Origin: JACPKO01 sp964406775
GTDB taxonomy: Bacteria > Patescibacteriota > Microgenomatia > Daviesbacterales > UBA10151
Assembly: GCA_964406775.1 (NCBI GenBank)
Contig: CAYOSW010000008.1
Location: 1-48,918 of the forward strand
Length of the DNA: 48,918 nt
Direction: 5' to 3'
In this document: piece by piece, positions 31,125 through 39,248 of the stretch
Position numbering within the stretch: position 1 is the stretch's first letter
Layout: every line of letters begins with the position of its first letter
Notes under the pieces: model-generated
Databases searched by the model: none
What the model saw: the letters and a program-made list of their open reading frames with translations, nothing else
Told to the model about the DNA's origin: nothing
Made by a program: the position numbers and the translations under genes

Positions 31125-32539
31125 GGCAAACACTTTAAATCGGCGATTTTCGTCGTTTTATGATCAATAATATATGAAATTTCAACATCGCTAATCTGAG
31201 TTATATTCTCCTCTCGATATTTATTACAGAGATATTCAGCGAAATGAGTACTATGCCAGGGATTTTTAAAATAATGCAGAAAGACATTTGCCCAGCGGCT
31301 ATTTGCAAAGTAGCTTGCATTAGGGGTTGGAGTTGTAAATCTTTCCCAAGGCTGATTGTCTGAAAGGTTAACCGTTCCGCCATTTTCCAGTTTGCCTTGT
31401 ACTGAGTAGTAACCTCTGTCATCAATAGGAAAGCTGCTGAACATTCCCCAAGACTGATAAATCTGAAGATATCTTGAGAATGAGATTATTTGAGGAAATA
31501 AACCGCCGGTTAATTTGACTGACCAAAGATTAACCCAAAAGACAGTTAAGACTAGAAGAATAAGAAGCAGATTACGGGCATTCTTAAGCCTGACTTCAGG
31601 GATTGCAGAGCGATTCGTTCCGCTGTCACGAATATGAAGATATCCGGCGATATTTTTCATAAACTTCAGATTCCAGAATTCTCCTGGTAATAATCCGGAC
31701 AGTCCGATAATGCCGATCAACGGAAATAGCCCCAGTGAAAAAGAAAGTGAAAACCAAAAATGCATAAATACCAGAAGACCTATCGCGAACAGCTTTTTTT
31801 TGTAAATAGGGGAAAGAATAAGAATTAGAGCTGCGGCGAGCTCAATTAATATTACTGCAAAATTAGCCGGCCGTAATAAATCGGGATAAGACCGCAGAAA
31901 TACCGCGAAAGGAGTTGCCAGAGTTTCCATCGAAAGGGCGGATAAGACTCCGTTCCCTTGTTGCCAAACAGGACTGATTATTTTGTGAATACCGGCAAAG
32001 AAGTAGATCAAAAAAATCTGTATATAATATGCGGCTGAGGGCAGGCCGGTATATTGCCCTGCCCCGTAAACTTTTCTGAAAGAGTCTAACGAGAACTTCT
32101 CGCCAAGAGGCAGGAAAATTCCCCAAAACAACAGCAATCTTAACTCCAGATCACCGTTATTAAGGATTAAGCTGTTGCGGTTGTCCAGCGAGGTTAAAAA
32201 AATCCAGGAAAGAATTGTAAATATTCTGGTGTGCCAGCCCAAAATTAAAAATAAGGCAAAGACTACCTCTAGCAGAAAGAGGATTGCAAAAAAGTTCGGG
32301 CTAGTTCCGAAAGAATGAAGAGAGAGCCCAAGAGAGGAGTGAGCAGTGTAGTTTGAATAGAAGGTATGAGGGAAAAACCCACGGTCGGAGTAAAACGCCT
32401 CTATAAATGGAAAGCGTTGAATTAAGTCCAGGATTATTACTGAACCGAGTCCTATCCGGAGGAGAGCTAGCGATCTGAGATCCAGGATAAATAATCCCTT
32501 TGCTCTCTGCTTAATTTTTAACAAATTTAATCCCCTCAT
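31121..32539 (-). CDS. HTTM-domain membrane protein
   Basis: The 472-aa protein opens with 'LRSLALLRIGLGSVIILDLI', then 'FYSDRGFFPHTFY', and about eight further helices ('YYIQIFLIYFFAGIHKII'). These are the marks of the HTTM domain, the membrane part related to vitamin-K-dependent gamma-carboxylase. An outer C-terminal part of about 140 residues follows from 'QIISFSRYLQIYQSWGMFS'. Function in bacteria is unknown; gamma-carboxylation is not established for it. It overlaps the stop of the toroid-fold gene in ATGA, so the two are translationally coupled. Confidence 0.85.
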   Translation of the reverse strand: MRGLNLLKIKQRAKGLFILDLRSLALLRIGLGSVIILDLIQRFPFIEAFYSDRGFFPHTFYSNYTAHSSLGLSLHSFGTSPNFFAILFLLEVVFALFLILGWHTRIFTILSWIFLTSLDNRNSLILNNGDLELRLLLFWGIFLPLGEKFSLDSFRKVYGAGQYTGLPSAAYYIQIFLIYFFAGIHKIISPVWQQGNGVLSALSMETLATPFAVFLRSYPDLLRPANFAVILIELAAALILILSPIYKKKLFAIGLLVFMHFWFSLSFSLGLFPLIGIIGLSGLLPGEFWNLKFMKNIAGYLHIRDSGTNRSAIPEVRLKNARNLLLILLVLTVFWVNLWSVKLTGGLFPQIISFSRYLQIYQSWGMFSSFPIDDRGYYSVQGKLENGGTVNLSDNQPWERFTTPTPNASYFANSRWANVFLHYFKNPWHSTHFAEYLCNKYREENITQISDVEISYIIDHKTTKIADLKCLP

Positions 32540-33702
32540 TTAAAGAATTTCAAATAAAAATACAAAGCGGAAACATAGTGACCTGTGGCGTCAATCCGTT
32601 CCAGTTCGCAATAGTAATCAAGGCAAGTTCCTCCCGTAAGTTTTTCGTAAGCAGATTTTCTTTCCGATAGGGGACCGTTTATCTGAAACTGCTGAAGGTA
32701 AAAAACGGAACTGTCGATGTAAGATTTAAGTTGTTTAAAAAATTCCGGATCTTTGCTTTGTGCAATAAGACCTGCGTGATTTAGTCCTTCGAGTGTAGCC
32801 GGTAAAGAAGCGGGCGGAGCAATGTTGCCGTTTAGGGAATAAAACCTAAGGTGTTCTGCGCCTGAACTTCTCAAATAACTTGAACTATTGTCGCGAATAT
32901 ACCGCCAATATTTTTCATCAGGAGACTCCTTATAGAGATAAAAATATCCCTGCAGACCCCAGCCGAAAAAAGACATATTAAGATTGTTACTGTCGTACTT
33001 TCCCACAAAATATTCTGCAGATTTCTTAGTAGCTTCCAGGAATAGCGGATTCTTGCTGTATGAAGAATACCTTGCCAGAGCATAAAAAACTTCCCCGTCA
33101 TTAATATCATTTTCTTCGTCCGGATCCGTTTTATATACAAATCCCCCGGAAGGTTTCTGGGTAGATAGGAGATGGTGAGCCAGTCCTTCGGCAAACGGAC
33201 CGAGCTCATTTTTCTTATCCGGATATTTTTCCAGGTAATTTATCAGTGCCAGCAAAACCAATGCAGAATAGCTGTTGATCTGGTTGTCCCTATAGACGAG
33301 TTTATATGTTTTATATGTCTTTTCACCGGCTGTGAATGTTCCTTCCTTCGCGTACTGTTTGAAAAAAAGAATGCCTTTTTTTACGGCTCCGTCGACCCGT
33401 CCATCCTGGGAATATCTATTAAAAAGCGAAAGCGAATACAATGCATATGCCTGACGCACGATGTCATTGCGGTCGGACTCTTCTCCGTCAGTCACTCTCC
33501 TCTGATAAACGAAATCCCCCCGGTCTGTCTGATTTTTTGTGAACCAATTGCCGGCAAGATTAAGGGATTTGTCTAGATCTTTGCGGTATTGATTCTGACG
33601 GAAATAACTCGTCAAACCCAAAGATAAAATAATAATCACAAGAAGTATAATTATCATTGAGAAAAGAGAGAAAAGGTGTTTTCCTGTCTTTGAAATTTTC
33701 AC
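32536..33702 (-). CDS. Membrane-anchored alpha/alpha-toroid-like protein
   Basis: The 388-aa product begins with GTG at 33702 and has a membrane helix (about 11-31). The outer domain is helical, with recurrent pairs of helices such as 'IVRQAYALYSLSLFNRY', 'INSYSALVLLALINYLEKY', 'GEVFYALARYSSY' and 'EGLNHAGLIAQ'. This is the pattern of alpha/alpha-toroid enzymes (glycosidase, polysaccharide lyase, prenyltransferase-like). No catalytic motif is decisive. Two Cys near the C-terminus ('GGTCLDYYCELE') could form a disulphide. It is coupled to the HTTM gene and could act on a surface glycan. Confidence 0.65.
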   Translation of the reverse strand: MKISKTGKHLFSLFSMIIILLVIIILSLGLTSYFRQNQYRKDLDKSLNLAGNWFTKNQTDRGDFVYQRRVTDGEESDRNDIVRQAYALYSLSLFNRYSQDGRVDGAVKKGILFFKQYAKEGTFTAGEKTYKTYKLVYRDNQINSYSALVLLALINYLEKYPDKKNELGPFAEGLAHHLLSTQKPSGGFVYKTDPDEENDINDGEVFYALARYSSYSKNPLFLEATKKSAEYFVGKYDSNNLNMSFFGWGLQGYFYLYKESPDEKYWRYIRDNSSSYLRSSGAEHLRFYSLNGNIAPPASLPATLEGLNHAGLIAQSKDPEFFKQLKSYIDSSVFYLQQFQINGPLSERKSAYEKLTGGTCLDYYCELERIDATGHYVSALYFYLKFFK

Positions 33703-33737
33703 AGTTTGATATTATCAGATCCAAGTCTCAGCTAAAA

Positions 33738-34808
33738 ATGACCGGCATCATTAATGACCTTAAGAGCCTTTTTAAGAACCGGAAAACCGGAATAATAATC
33801 GTTCCGGGGGTTCTTATAATCCTCTTTGTTTGTTTATTTTTGATAATTAATCAAAAAAATACCGCCGGCAGTATAGAGGAATTCAGAAAAGTCGTCTCAG
33901 GGACAAAAGGGGAGATTCCCATTAATATCGTAGATTCATTTTATGACAAGATCGGACCTGACTCGCTTATTGAAGTAATCGAGGAGGATAACTATTGCCA
34001 CGAAAAAGGACATAACGTTGGCAGAGTAATATACCGTAAAAATAAGGATTTGGGTTTATCCCTTGAAAAGTGTTCGTATAGATGTACAACCGGATGCTTT
34101 CACGGAGTTTTGATGGAGTATTTCAAAAAGGACGATTCGGATGAGCCGCATATCCGGTTGGAAGATGTTAAAAACGAAATCAGCAAAGTTTGTGACTCTA
34201 AAGAAGTGACCGGAAATAAAATACAAAAAGGGGTTTGTCTTCACGGAGTCGGTCACGCCCTGGCATTTTTGGCAAAAAATGATATCGGACTTGCGCTTAA
34301 ATATTGTGAATCTTTCAAAGAAGAGGGTCCTGTTTACTACTGTGCAACAGGTGTTTTTATGGAATGGGATATTGTTAACGGGAGGCGTTATAAGAGTTCA
34401 TCAAATCTCTATCCCTGCGATAAATTTGATTTCCCCTCAGCCTGTTTCAGGTATAAGATAGCCCGGACTTTCGGTGAGGATGAGTTGCTGAATGCCAGAA
34501 ATTTTTGCGCCGGCATCACGGATTCTGAATTAAGGAGTGCCTGTTTCCACGGTCTAGGATTCCGGTTTTTCAGACTGCTTAAAACAAATCCTCTTAAATA
34601 TGTATGTGATATGGCAGATAAGGGAGATGAAAAAATGTGCATAGAAGGAGCCATAGGTGTTCTGAGTGCCTTTGATGAAAAGAGGGCCTTTGGTCTTTGC
34701 GAAGAACTATCGGGAGGAAATAGGGAAGCCTGCATCACGGCTGCCCGTCAGAGCAACTTCGGGATGGATAAGGATTTTTCAGATTATTTTATTTACTTAA
34801 ACCATTGA
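33738..34808 (+). CDS. Cys/His-motif membrane-anchored protein, copy 4
   Basis: ATG 33738 gives 356 aa and is preferred because an upstream in-frame ATG (33657) would overlap the divergent gene. A TATTAT box lies at 33710-33715. A membrane helix (about 18-37) is followed by the intact motif set: 'CHEKGH' (87-92), 'CTTGCFHGVLME' (116-127), 'CLHGVGH' (167-173) and 'CATGVFME' (202-209). Cys pairs continue to residue 330. This is the cleanest example of the consensus. It forms a bicistronic unit with copy 5, 1 nt apart. Confidence 0.78.
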   Translation: MTGIINDLKSLFKNRKTGIIIVPGVLIILFVCLFLIINQKNTAGSIEEFRKVVSGTKGEIPINIVDSFYDKIGPDSLIEVIEEDNYCHEKGHNVGRVIYRKNKDLGLSLEKCSYRCTTGCFHGVLMEYFKKDDSDEPHIRLEDVKNEISKVCDSKEVTGNKIQKGVCLHGVGHALAFLAKNDIGLALKYCESFKEEGPVYYCATGVFMEWDIVNGRRYKSSSNLYPCDKFDFPSACFRYKIARTFGEDELLNARNFCAGITDSELRSACFHGLGFRFFRLLKTNPLKYVCDMADKGDEKMCIEGAIGVLSAFDEKRAFGLCEELSGGNREACITAARQSNFGMDKDFSDYFIYLNH

Positions 34809-34809
34809 T

Positions 34810-35961
34810 ATGAAAATTTCTCCGGTTAAAACATTCAGGAATAAGAAATTTTTTCTTTTGTTCACCCCTTTTTTATTTATTTTTTCTTTCCTGCTTCTTT
34901 TCAGTTTTAATTACCCGGGAAGGGGATATAAGTTAGCAGCAGAATCAATCCAGAAATCCTGTTCAAACAGTAAGTATAAGGACTCCTGTTATGCGGAGAA
35001 GTTTTATAATTTATCGTTATCCCGGCCTTTTTCTTTTACTCACGGGGTTTTAGAAGAGCTTGATAAATTGGATAACACGGTTAGTGATTGTCATTTCATC
35101 GCGCATAGTATTGCTTTGGCGGAAGTCATTAAAAATCCGGAAGGATGGATGTCGTTATTTAAAACACTCGATATCAGTGAGTGCTCAAACGGATTTATGC
35201 ACGGTATTATCGAAGGCAGGGGGAGGGCTGATAAAAACTTCACCATCAATCCGGATACGGCCTACGCTATTTGCAAGGAGATAGAGATTAACCGCCCGGA
35301 TAAAGCTTATTTTGATATCCATAAAAATTGTATCCACACGATAGGTCATCTGATCCTGGTCCAGGAAGGGGGGGATGTCGATAAATCAGTAAATATCTGC
35401 AATGCTTTAACGGAAGATTCGAAACTGCACTGTTTGATTGCCGTGTTTATGGAGAACTTACAGCAGCAGAACCTTAGGGTGCACGATATCAGGAATTCCC
35501 TGATCTTTGATGATACAGGTAAAAAGGAAGAAATTAACCGTTGCAGAAAATATACAGGAATTGCTTCGGAAGCCTGCTGGCAAAATATATCTTGGCTGTT
35601 TAATAAGGTCAATGAGTTTAATAAAAATAAGCTCTATGAGGACTGCAGCAATGCTCCGGATGAGTTAACCTTGGCGAAATGTTATTCCTGGGGTGCCAGT
35701 GTAATGAGTCTTTATAGATTATCGGGAAAGGTTTCCGAAAAAAGTATTGAAGGTATCTGCGATCCATTGGTTGGCAAGAAGGATTCGTATATGAGATGTG
35801 TAAAAGGCGTGGCGGGTTATGTTATTTTAGCAAACAGTAAATTCCTTCCTGATATTAAGAGTTTTTGTTCTTCCCTTGAGGAGGAGTATCAGGGGATTTG
35901 TTTTGCCGAGATCGGATCGTCTCCGGCAACGAAAGATGGAATTGATTTGCCTGTTCCCTAA
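34810..35961 (+). CDS. Cys/His-motif membrane-anchored protein, copy 5
   Basis: The 383-aa product has a membrane helix (about 14-34) and all four motifs: 'CHFIAH' (94-99), 'CSNGFMHGIIE' (125-135), 'CIHTIGH' (174-180) and 'CLIAVFME' (208-215). Between motifs 1 and 2 there is 'KNPEGWMSLFKTL', also seen as 'KSPNDWINIF' in copy 6 and 'KDPSKWKEVV' in copy 1, so these three are a subgroup. The start codon follows the previous stop by 1 nt. The last Cys is in 'YQGICFAE'. Confidence 0.78.
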   Translation: MKISPVKTFRNKKFFLLFTPFLFIFSFLLLFSFNYPGRGYKLAAESIQKSCSNSKYKDSCYAEKFYNLSLSRPFSFTHGVLEELDKLDNTVSDCHFIAHSIALAEVIKNPEGWMSLFKTLDISECSNGFMHGIIEGRGRADKNFTINPDTAYAICKEIEINRPDKAYFDIHKNCIHTIGHLILVQEGGDVDKSVNICNALTEDSKLHCLIAVFMENLQQQNLRVHDIRNSLIFDDTGKKEEINRCRKYTGIASEACWQNISWLFNKVNEFNKNKLYEDCSNAPDELTLAKCYSWGASVMSLYRLSGKVSEKSIEGICDPLVGKKDSYMRCVKGVAGYVILANSKFLPDIKSFCSSLEEEYQGICFAEIGSSPATKDGIDLPVP

Positions 35962-35977
35962 TGTTTAATCTGAGGCA

Positions 35978-36805
35978 TTAGGCTACTGGTAAAGTTTGGG
36001 CAGCCAGCTCTAAATCCGAAAAGTCGGGTTTTTCTTGGACTCTTGCAACCATTGCGTTCGCTTCACTGAGGGCTGCTGTCCAAATAGGGGCTACAAAGTC
36101 GCCTCCCGTTACTTGAGGTTTGAGTGCTTCGATATCCGCACCCTCCATTTTAAGACAGGCTTGTTCCTGAGCTAACTGGCTGAAACGCCAAGCTGAGTAT
36201 AAATCTCTGTATGTTTGCATTTTGCCCGGATCCATAGCCTCATTGATGGAGATTTGAAGCATAAATTGTTTGCCGTTAGCGGGGAATGAGGTAGTTGCTA
36301 CCTCGGTAAAAACACTCATAGCCTTGGCTCGGTCTCTTTCGGGTAATCCCGATGTCGGAAGCGCCAGTGCGTATTTACTGATTATCCATCCGTCAGGTCC
36401 GTTTTCCCGGTAATTGCGTCCGTTTGAGCCCGCCAGCCATCTTGCGAAATCTGCCGACATTGGACCCAGATCAGGATCAATATTCGGAGCGACGGCAAGC
36501 GCTTTTAAGATTTTTTCCCTCGCTTGAGCTTCTCTCTCAGGATCCTTTCCGGGGTATTCGCCAAAAATTACGGGTGTTTCGAGTGGGGCGGCATCTCTCC
36601 AAGGTGTTTGACGTGAAGCTTCGGCAGGTCCAGTCCCGAGGCTGATCTCGGAGGCTGAAGCGGCTCCGGGAAGTGATGCGATTGCTGCAGCACCAAATAG
36701 TCCGAGGGTTCCTCTTAGAAATGTTTTTCTTGAAAATCTCCTCCTGAATAATTCAGGAGTCCGAGTATTTGAAGGCGTCTGATCAAGCTGAATATCTCGA
36801 GCCAT
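35978..36805 (-). CDS. Secreted protein with a Tat-like signal, 275 aa
   Basis: ATG 36805 is preceded by AAGGAA (36812-36817, 6 nt spacing), one of the few clear Shine-Dalgarno sites here. The N-terminus has 'RRRFSRKTFLRGTLGLFGAA' followed by 'AIASLPGAASA', resembling a twin-arginine signal although the key pair is Arg-Lys rather than Arg-Arg. The mature part is helical with many Ala, and includes 'GPDGWIISKYALALP' and 'YRDLYSAWRFSQLAQEQACL'. No family recognised. It lies between copies 5 and 6 of the Cys/His family on the opposite strand. Confidence 0.68.
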   Translation of the reverse strand: MARDIQLDQTPSNTRTPELFRRRFSRKTFLRGTLGLFGAAAIASLPGAASASEISLGTGPAEASRQTPWRDAAPLETPVIFGEYPGKDPEREAQAREKILKALAVAPNIDPDLGPMSADFARWLAGSNGRNYRENGPDGWIISKYALALPTSGLPERDRAKAMSVFTEVATTSFPANGKQFMLQISINEAMDPGKMQTYRDLYSAWRFSQLAQEQACLKMEGADIEALKPQVTGGDFVAPIWTAALSEANAMVARVQEKPDFSDLELAAQTLPVA

Positions 36806-36832
36806 TTGATCTTCCTTAAGCTATCTGAAGAT

Positions 36833-36861
36833 ATTATAAACCCGAAATGTCCGAATAGCAA
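36833..36861 (-). promoter_or_regulatory. Promoter of the Tat-like secreted protein gene
   Basis: TTGCTA (36856-36861) and a perfect TATAAT (36833-36838) are 17 nt apart on the minus strand. The start codon is 27 nt downstream with its own Shine-Dalgarno site, so this gene is leadered, in contrast to most neighbours. Confidence 0.65.
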
Positions 36862-36940
36862 GCGATTTAATTATTTTGACAGTCCTTTCTGTAAAAAAGC
36901 ACAAGCGGCATAAATCATTTCTGAAGGGAATTTGCTGGAG

Positions 36941-36946
36941 TATAAT
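36941..36946 (+). promoter_or_regulatory. -10 box of Cys/His copy 6
   Basis: TATAAT stands 11 nt before the ATG at 36958, again a leaderless or nearly leaderless layout. No good -35 box is visible at 16-18 nt spacing. Confidence 0.5.
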
Positions 36947-36957
36947 GAAAATCTTTA

Positions 36958-38190
36958 ATGAAAAAGGAGACAAAAAAGAAAATTTTAACAGGGCGATTGG
37001 TTATAACGGTGGTTGCATTTTTACTAGCGTTAATAGCAATAATTTACGGATTTGCACTGACCAGTGGCGGGAGTATCGCAACCAAAGATAAGGCAGATTC
37101 CGCAAAAAGCAATAACGAGCTGGCGGAAAATATTTCATCAATATGTAGTACATCTGGCAGTTGGCGGGATTGTTACGGAAAACAATTGGCAAACTTAAAC
37201 TACAGGATTAATTTAGAGAAAACATTGCAGGTTTTGGAGCGTTTGAAGGTAGTGGATGAAAAAACCCGTGATTGTCATTTGATTGCCCACTGGATTTCAA
37301 TTTCCGAGGTGGAGAAGTCTCCGAATGATTGGATAAACATATTTAATTTTGTCGATCAGACAACTTGTAATAATGGTTTTGTCCACGGGGTAATGGAGGG
37401 ACGGAGCAGATTCGACCCGAGCCTGGTGCTGGATACCCGGACTATTTCTGAAACCTGTAAACTTATAGATTCAAAGACTTCATCGAGACTCGGTCTCTCT
37501 GGAGGAGGTTCTGATGACGCTTGCGGACATATAATCGGTCATATTCTGCTCGCAGAAAAAGAGGGAAAAATTCCCGAGACCGTAAAAGTTTGCGATGCTC
37601 TTCCTCAAAACCTGAGAACCTCCTGTCTACAGGGTGTTTTTATGGAAAATATTACCCGGGAGAATCTGGAGATTCACGGAGTAGCTAAAAAAATTCAATT
37701 TACAGCAGAAACAGCAAAAGAATTTGAGAATATTTGTAATGAATATAACGGGGATATCGGAAAAAATTGCTGGCGCGAGTTATCGCATATTTTTACCAGC
37801 CTCTCTAAAAATAAACCACAGGGCTCATATGATTTTTGTTACTTAAACTCAAACAAAGATTACGCTTTTGAATGCTATCTGCACGCCGTTAATTTAATTA
37901 TTATGTCTCCCGGGTATTCAGACCGGGATTTGGAAAATACCTGTAAAAACTATTGGGACAACAGTGACAGGCTTACTCTCTGTATGTCCAGAGCGCTCGG
38001 TTCTCTGATCAACAGTTCTGTCGGATTCATTGATAGAGCTGAGAGCTTTTGTGCATACATACCCTCAGCAAATAAGGACCGCTGCTATAATATTTTAGGT
38101 TCAATTTTAAAGAAAAAAGTCAGCGAAAGTGAAAGGATTAAGCTTTGCGGAGGTATTCCTTCCGAATATCAACAATATTGCCTTAACTAG
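36958..38190 (+). CDS. Cys/His-motif membrane-anchored protein, copy 6
   Basis: The 410-aa product has a membrane helix (about 14-34) and all four motifs: 'CHLIAH' (106-111), 'CNNGFVHGVME' (137-147), 'CGHIIGH' (189-195) and 'CLQGVFME' (223-230). It is closest to copy 5 in motif wording. Cys pairs run on to the final 'QQYCLN'. The gene stands alone with its own -10 box and ends 8 nt inside the convergent 148-aa gene. The regular Cys spacing after residue 240 suggests helical hairpins joined by disulphides. Confidence 0.78.
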   Translation: MKKETKKKILTGRLVITVVAFLLALIAIIYGFALTSGGSIATKDKADSAKSNNELAENISSICSTSGSWRDCYGKQLANLNYRINLEKTLQVLERLKVVDEKTRDCHLIAHWISISEVEKSPNDWINIFNFVDQTTCNNGFVHGVMEGRSRFDPSLVLDTRTISETCKLIDSKTSSRLGLSGGGSDDACGHIIGHILLAEKEGKIPETVKVCDALPQNLRTSCLQGVFMENITRENLEIHGVAKKIQFTAETAKEFENICNEYNGDIGKNCWRELSHIFTSLSKNKPQGSYDFCYLNSNKDYAFECYLHAVNLIIMSPGYSDRDLENTCKNYWDNSDRLTLCMSRALGSLINSSVGFIDRAESFCAYIPSANKDRCYNILGSILKKKVSESERIKLCGGIPSEYQQYCLN

Positions 38191-38629
38191 GCTTGGGTAC
38201 TGATTTTGCCGGTGTTTTCGGGAGCGGAGGAAGGGAAGGTGGGGGACTTGTGTATTGAATCGAAACGGCTTGGTACTGGCCGTTTACCATTTCCAGGTTA
38301 ATCAGTACTTCCTTATCTGTCTCAAGTTTGCTCAAATCGAGATTTGTAGGGTTCTTGCCGGGACTGGTAATTACTGTTTTTTCCGATACCATAACGCTCC
38401 CGGTGCTGTCGTTGCGGGAATTCTTGACCATCAGAGTATTTCCGTCGACGGAGGTTATTTTTCCCCGGATAATCGCACTTTGGCTTGTGTATATTAGATC
38501 GTTTTGGCTATCTGCAGTCTGAACAGGAATGTCTCCTGAGCCCATTGATTTACCCCAGACAAAGCCCAAAGCGAGTCCGACAAACAGGAGTATTGCAGGT
38601 AAGGCGTATTCTTTTATTTGCTTCGGCAT
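38183..38629 (-). CDS. Membrane-anchored DUF5666-like protein, 148 aa
   Basis: Start ATG 38629 is preferred: a TAAAAT box lies 7 nt upstream, and it overlaps the other ATG at 38638. A membrane helix (about 7-25) is followed by a beta domain with 'GKITSVDGNTLMVKNSRN', 'TVITSPGKNP' and 'MVNGQYQAVSIQY'. A Pro-rich tail ends 'PKTPAKSVPKPS'. It is a paralogue of the gene at 14500-15084. Such small outer-face domains occur widely in Patescibacteria and their role is unknown. It converges with Cys/His copy 6. Confidence 0.65.
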   Translation of the reverse strand: MPKQIKEYALPAILLFVGLALGFVWGKSMGSGDIPVQTADSQNDLIYTSQSAIIRGKITSVDGNTLMVKNSRNDSTGSVMVSEKTVITSPGKNPTNLDLSKLETDKEVLINLEMVNGQYQAVSIQYTSPPPSLPPLPKTPAKSVPKPS

Positions 38630-38636
38630 TGATTTC

Positions 38637-38664
38637 ATTTTACGCTATACAGAGTTTATGTCAA
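38637..38664 (-). promoter_or_regulatory. Promoter of the 148-aa DUF5666-like gene
   Basis: A perfect TTGACA (38659-38664) and TAAAAT (38637-38642) are 16 nt apart on the minus strand, and the chosen ATG follows 7 nt after the -10 box. It is divergent from the trmH promoter next door. Confidence 0.6.
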
Positions 38665-38672
38665 CATTTCAA

Positions 38673-38701
38673 TTGTTATCCTATAACTATTGAGGTAAAA
38701 T
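38673..38701 (+). promoter_or_regulatory. Promoter of the SpoU methyltransferase gene
   Basis: TTGTTA (38673-38678), a 17-nt spacer and TAAAAT (38696-38701), with the ATG 6 nt later at 38708. It is a clear leaderless arrangement. Confidence 0.65.
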
Positions 38702-38707
38702 ACAGTT

Positions 38708-39232
38708 ATGAAATTAAATGCCAAACAATTAAGGGCTGCAAAAAACGAAGGTAAAAAAATATCGGTGAAAAAAAACGGCATTTTTATTGTGCTGGATAAC
38801 ATACTGGATACTTATAATATCGGAGCTATCTTCAGATTAGCCGAGGCGGTTGCGGCCAATAGGGTAGTCATATGCGGTCCGCAATCGGAGACTCCCCCTA
38901 ACCACAGAATAAAAAAGGCGTCGGTAAACACTACCGAATTTGTGGATTGGAGCTATTCGGAAAGTACCGTTGAGGCAATCAAAAAACTCAGGGATGAGAA
39001 CCCCGGCCTTCAGGTTATAGCTGTTGAACAGGATGAAAAATCCGTGCCTTACGATAAGTTTGATTACGGAAAACCCGTAGCGCTCGTTGTCGGCCACGAA
39101 ACGGACGGAGTTTCCCGGGAAGTTTTGGATATTTGTGATGCCGTAGTTGAGCTGCCGATGTTCGGGGTGAATATTTCATTGAATGTGATGGTGAGTTTGG
39201 CGATAGTCCTTTATGAAGTAGTCAAAAGATAG
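38708..39232 (+). CDS. TrmH/SpoU-family RNA 2'-O-methyltransferase
   Basis: The 174-aa protein is a compact SPOUT enzyme: 'LDNILDTYNIGAIFRLAEA' (motif 1), 'ALVVGHETDGVSREVL' (motif 2) and 'ELPMFGVNISLNVMVSLAIV' (motif 3). The knotted C-terminal part binds S-adenosylmethionine, and the family methylates ribose 2'-OH in tRNA or rRNA. It lacks an extended N-terminal RNA-binding domain, so the target is uncertain. The Cys/His copy 7 promoter lies at its 3' end. Confidence 0.9.
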   Translation: MKLNAKQLRAAKNEGKKISVKKNGIFIVLDNILDTYNIGAIFRLAEAVAANRVVICGPQSETPPNHRIKKASVNTTEFVDWSYSESTVEAIKKLRDENPGLQVIAVEQDEKSVPYDKFDYGKPVALVVGHETDGVSREVLDICDAVVELPMFGVNISLNVMVSLAIVLYEVVKR

Positions 39233-39239
39233 TTATAAT
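39211..39239 (+). promoter_or_regulatory. Promoter of Cys/His copy 7
   Basis: TTATGA (39211-39216) and TATAAT (39234-39239) are 17 nt apart, and the ATG is 9 nt downstream at 39249. The GGGAG right before the ATG is too close to act as a Shine-Dalgarno site. Confidence 0.55.
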
Positions 39240-39248
39240 TCTAGGGAG

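Noticed and set aside
33657..33737. Upstream start for Cys/His copy 4
   Set aside because: It overlaps the first codons of the divergent gene that begins at 33702, and a better ATG lies at 33738.
35978..36805. Firm Tat export call for the 275-aa protein
   Set aside because: The pair is Arg-Lys rather than Arg-Arg, and no TatA/TatC gene is seen in the window.
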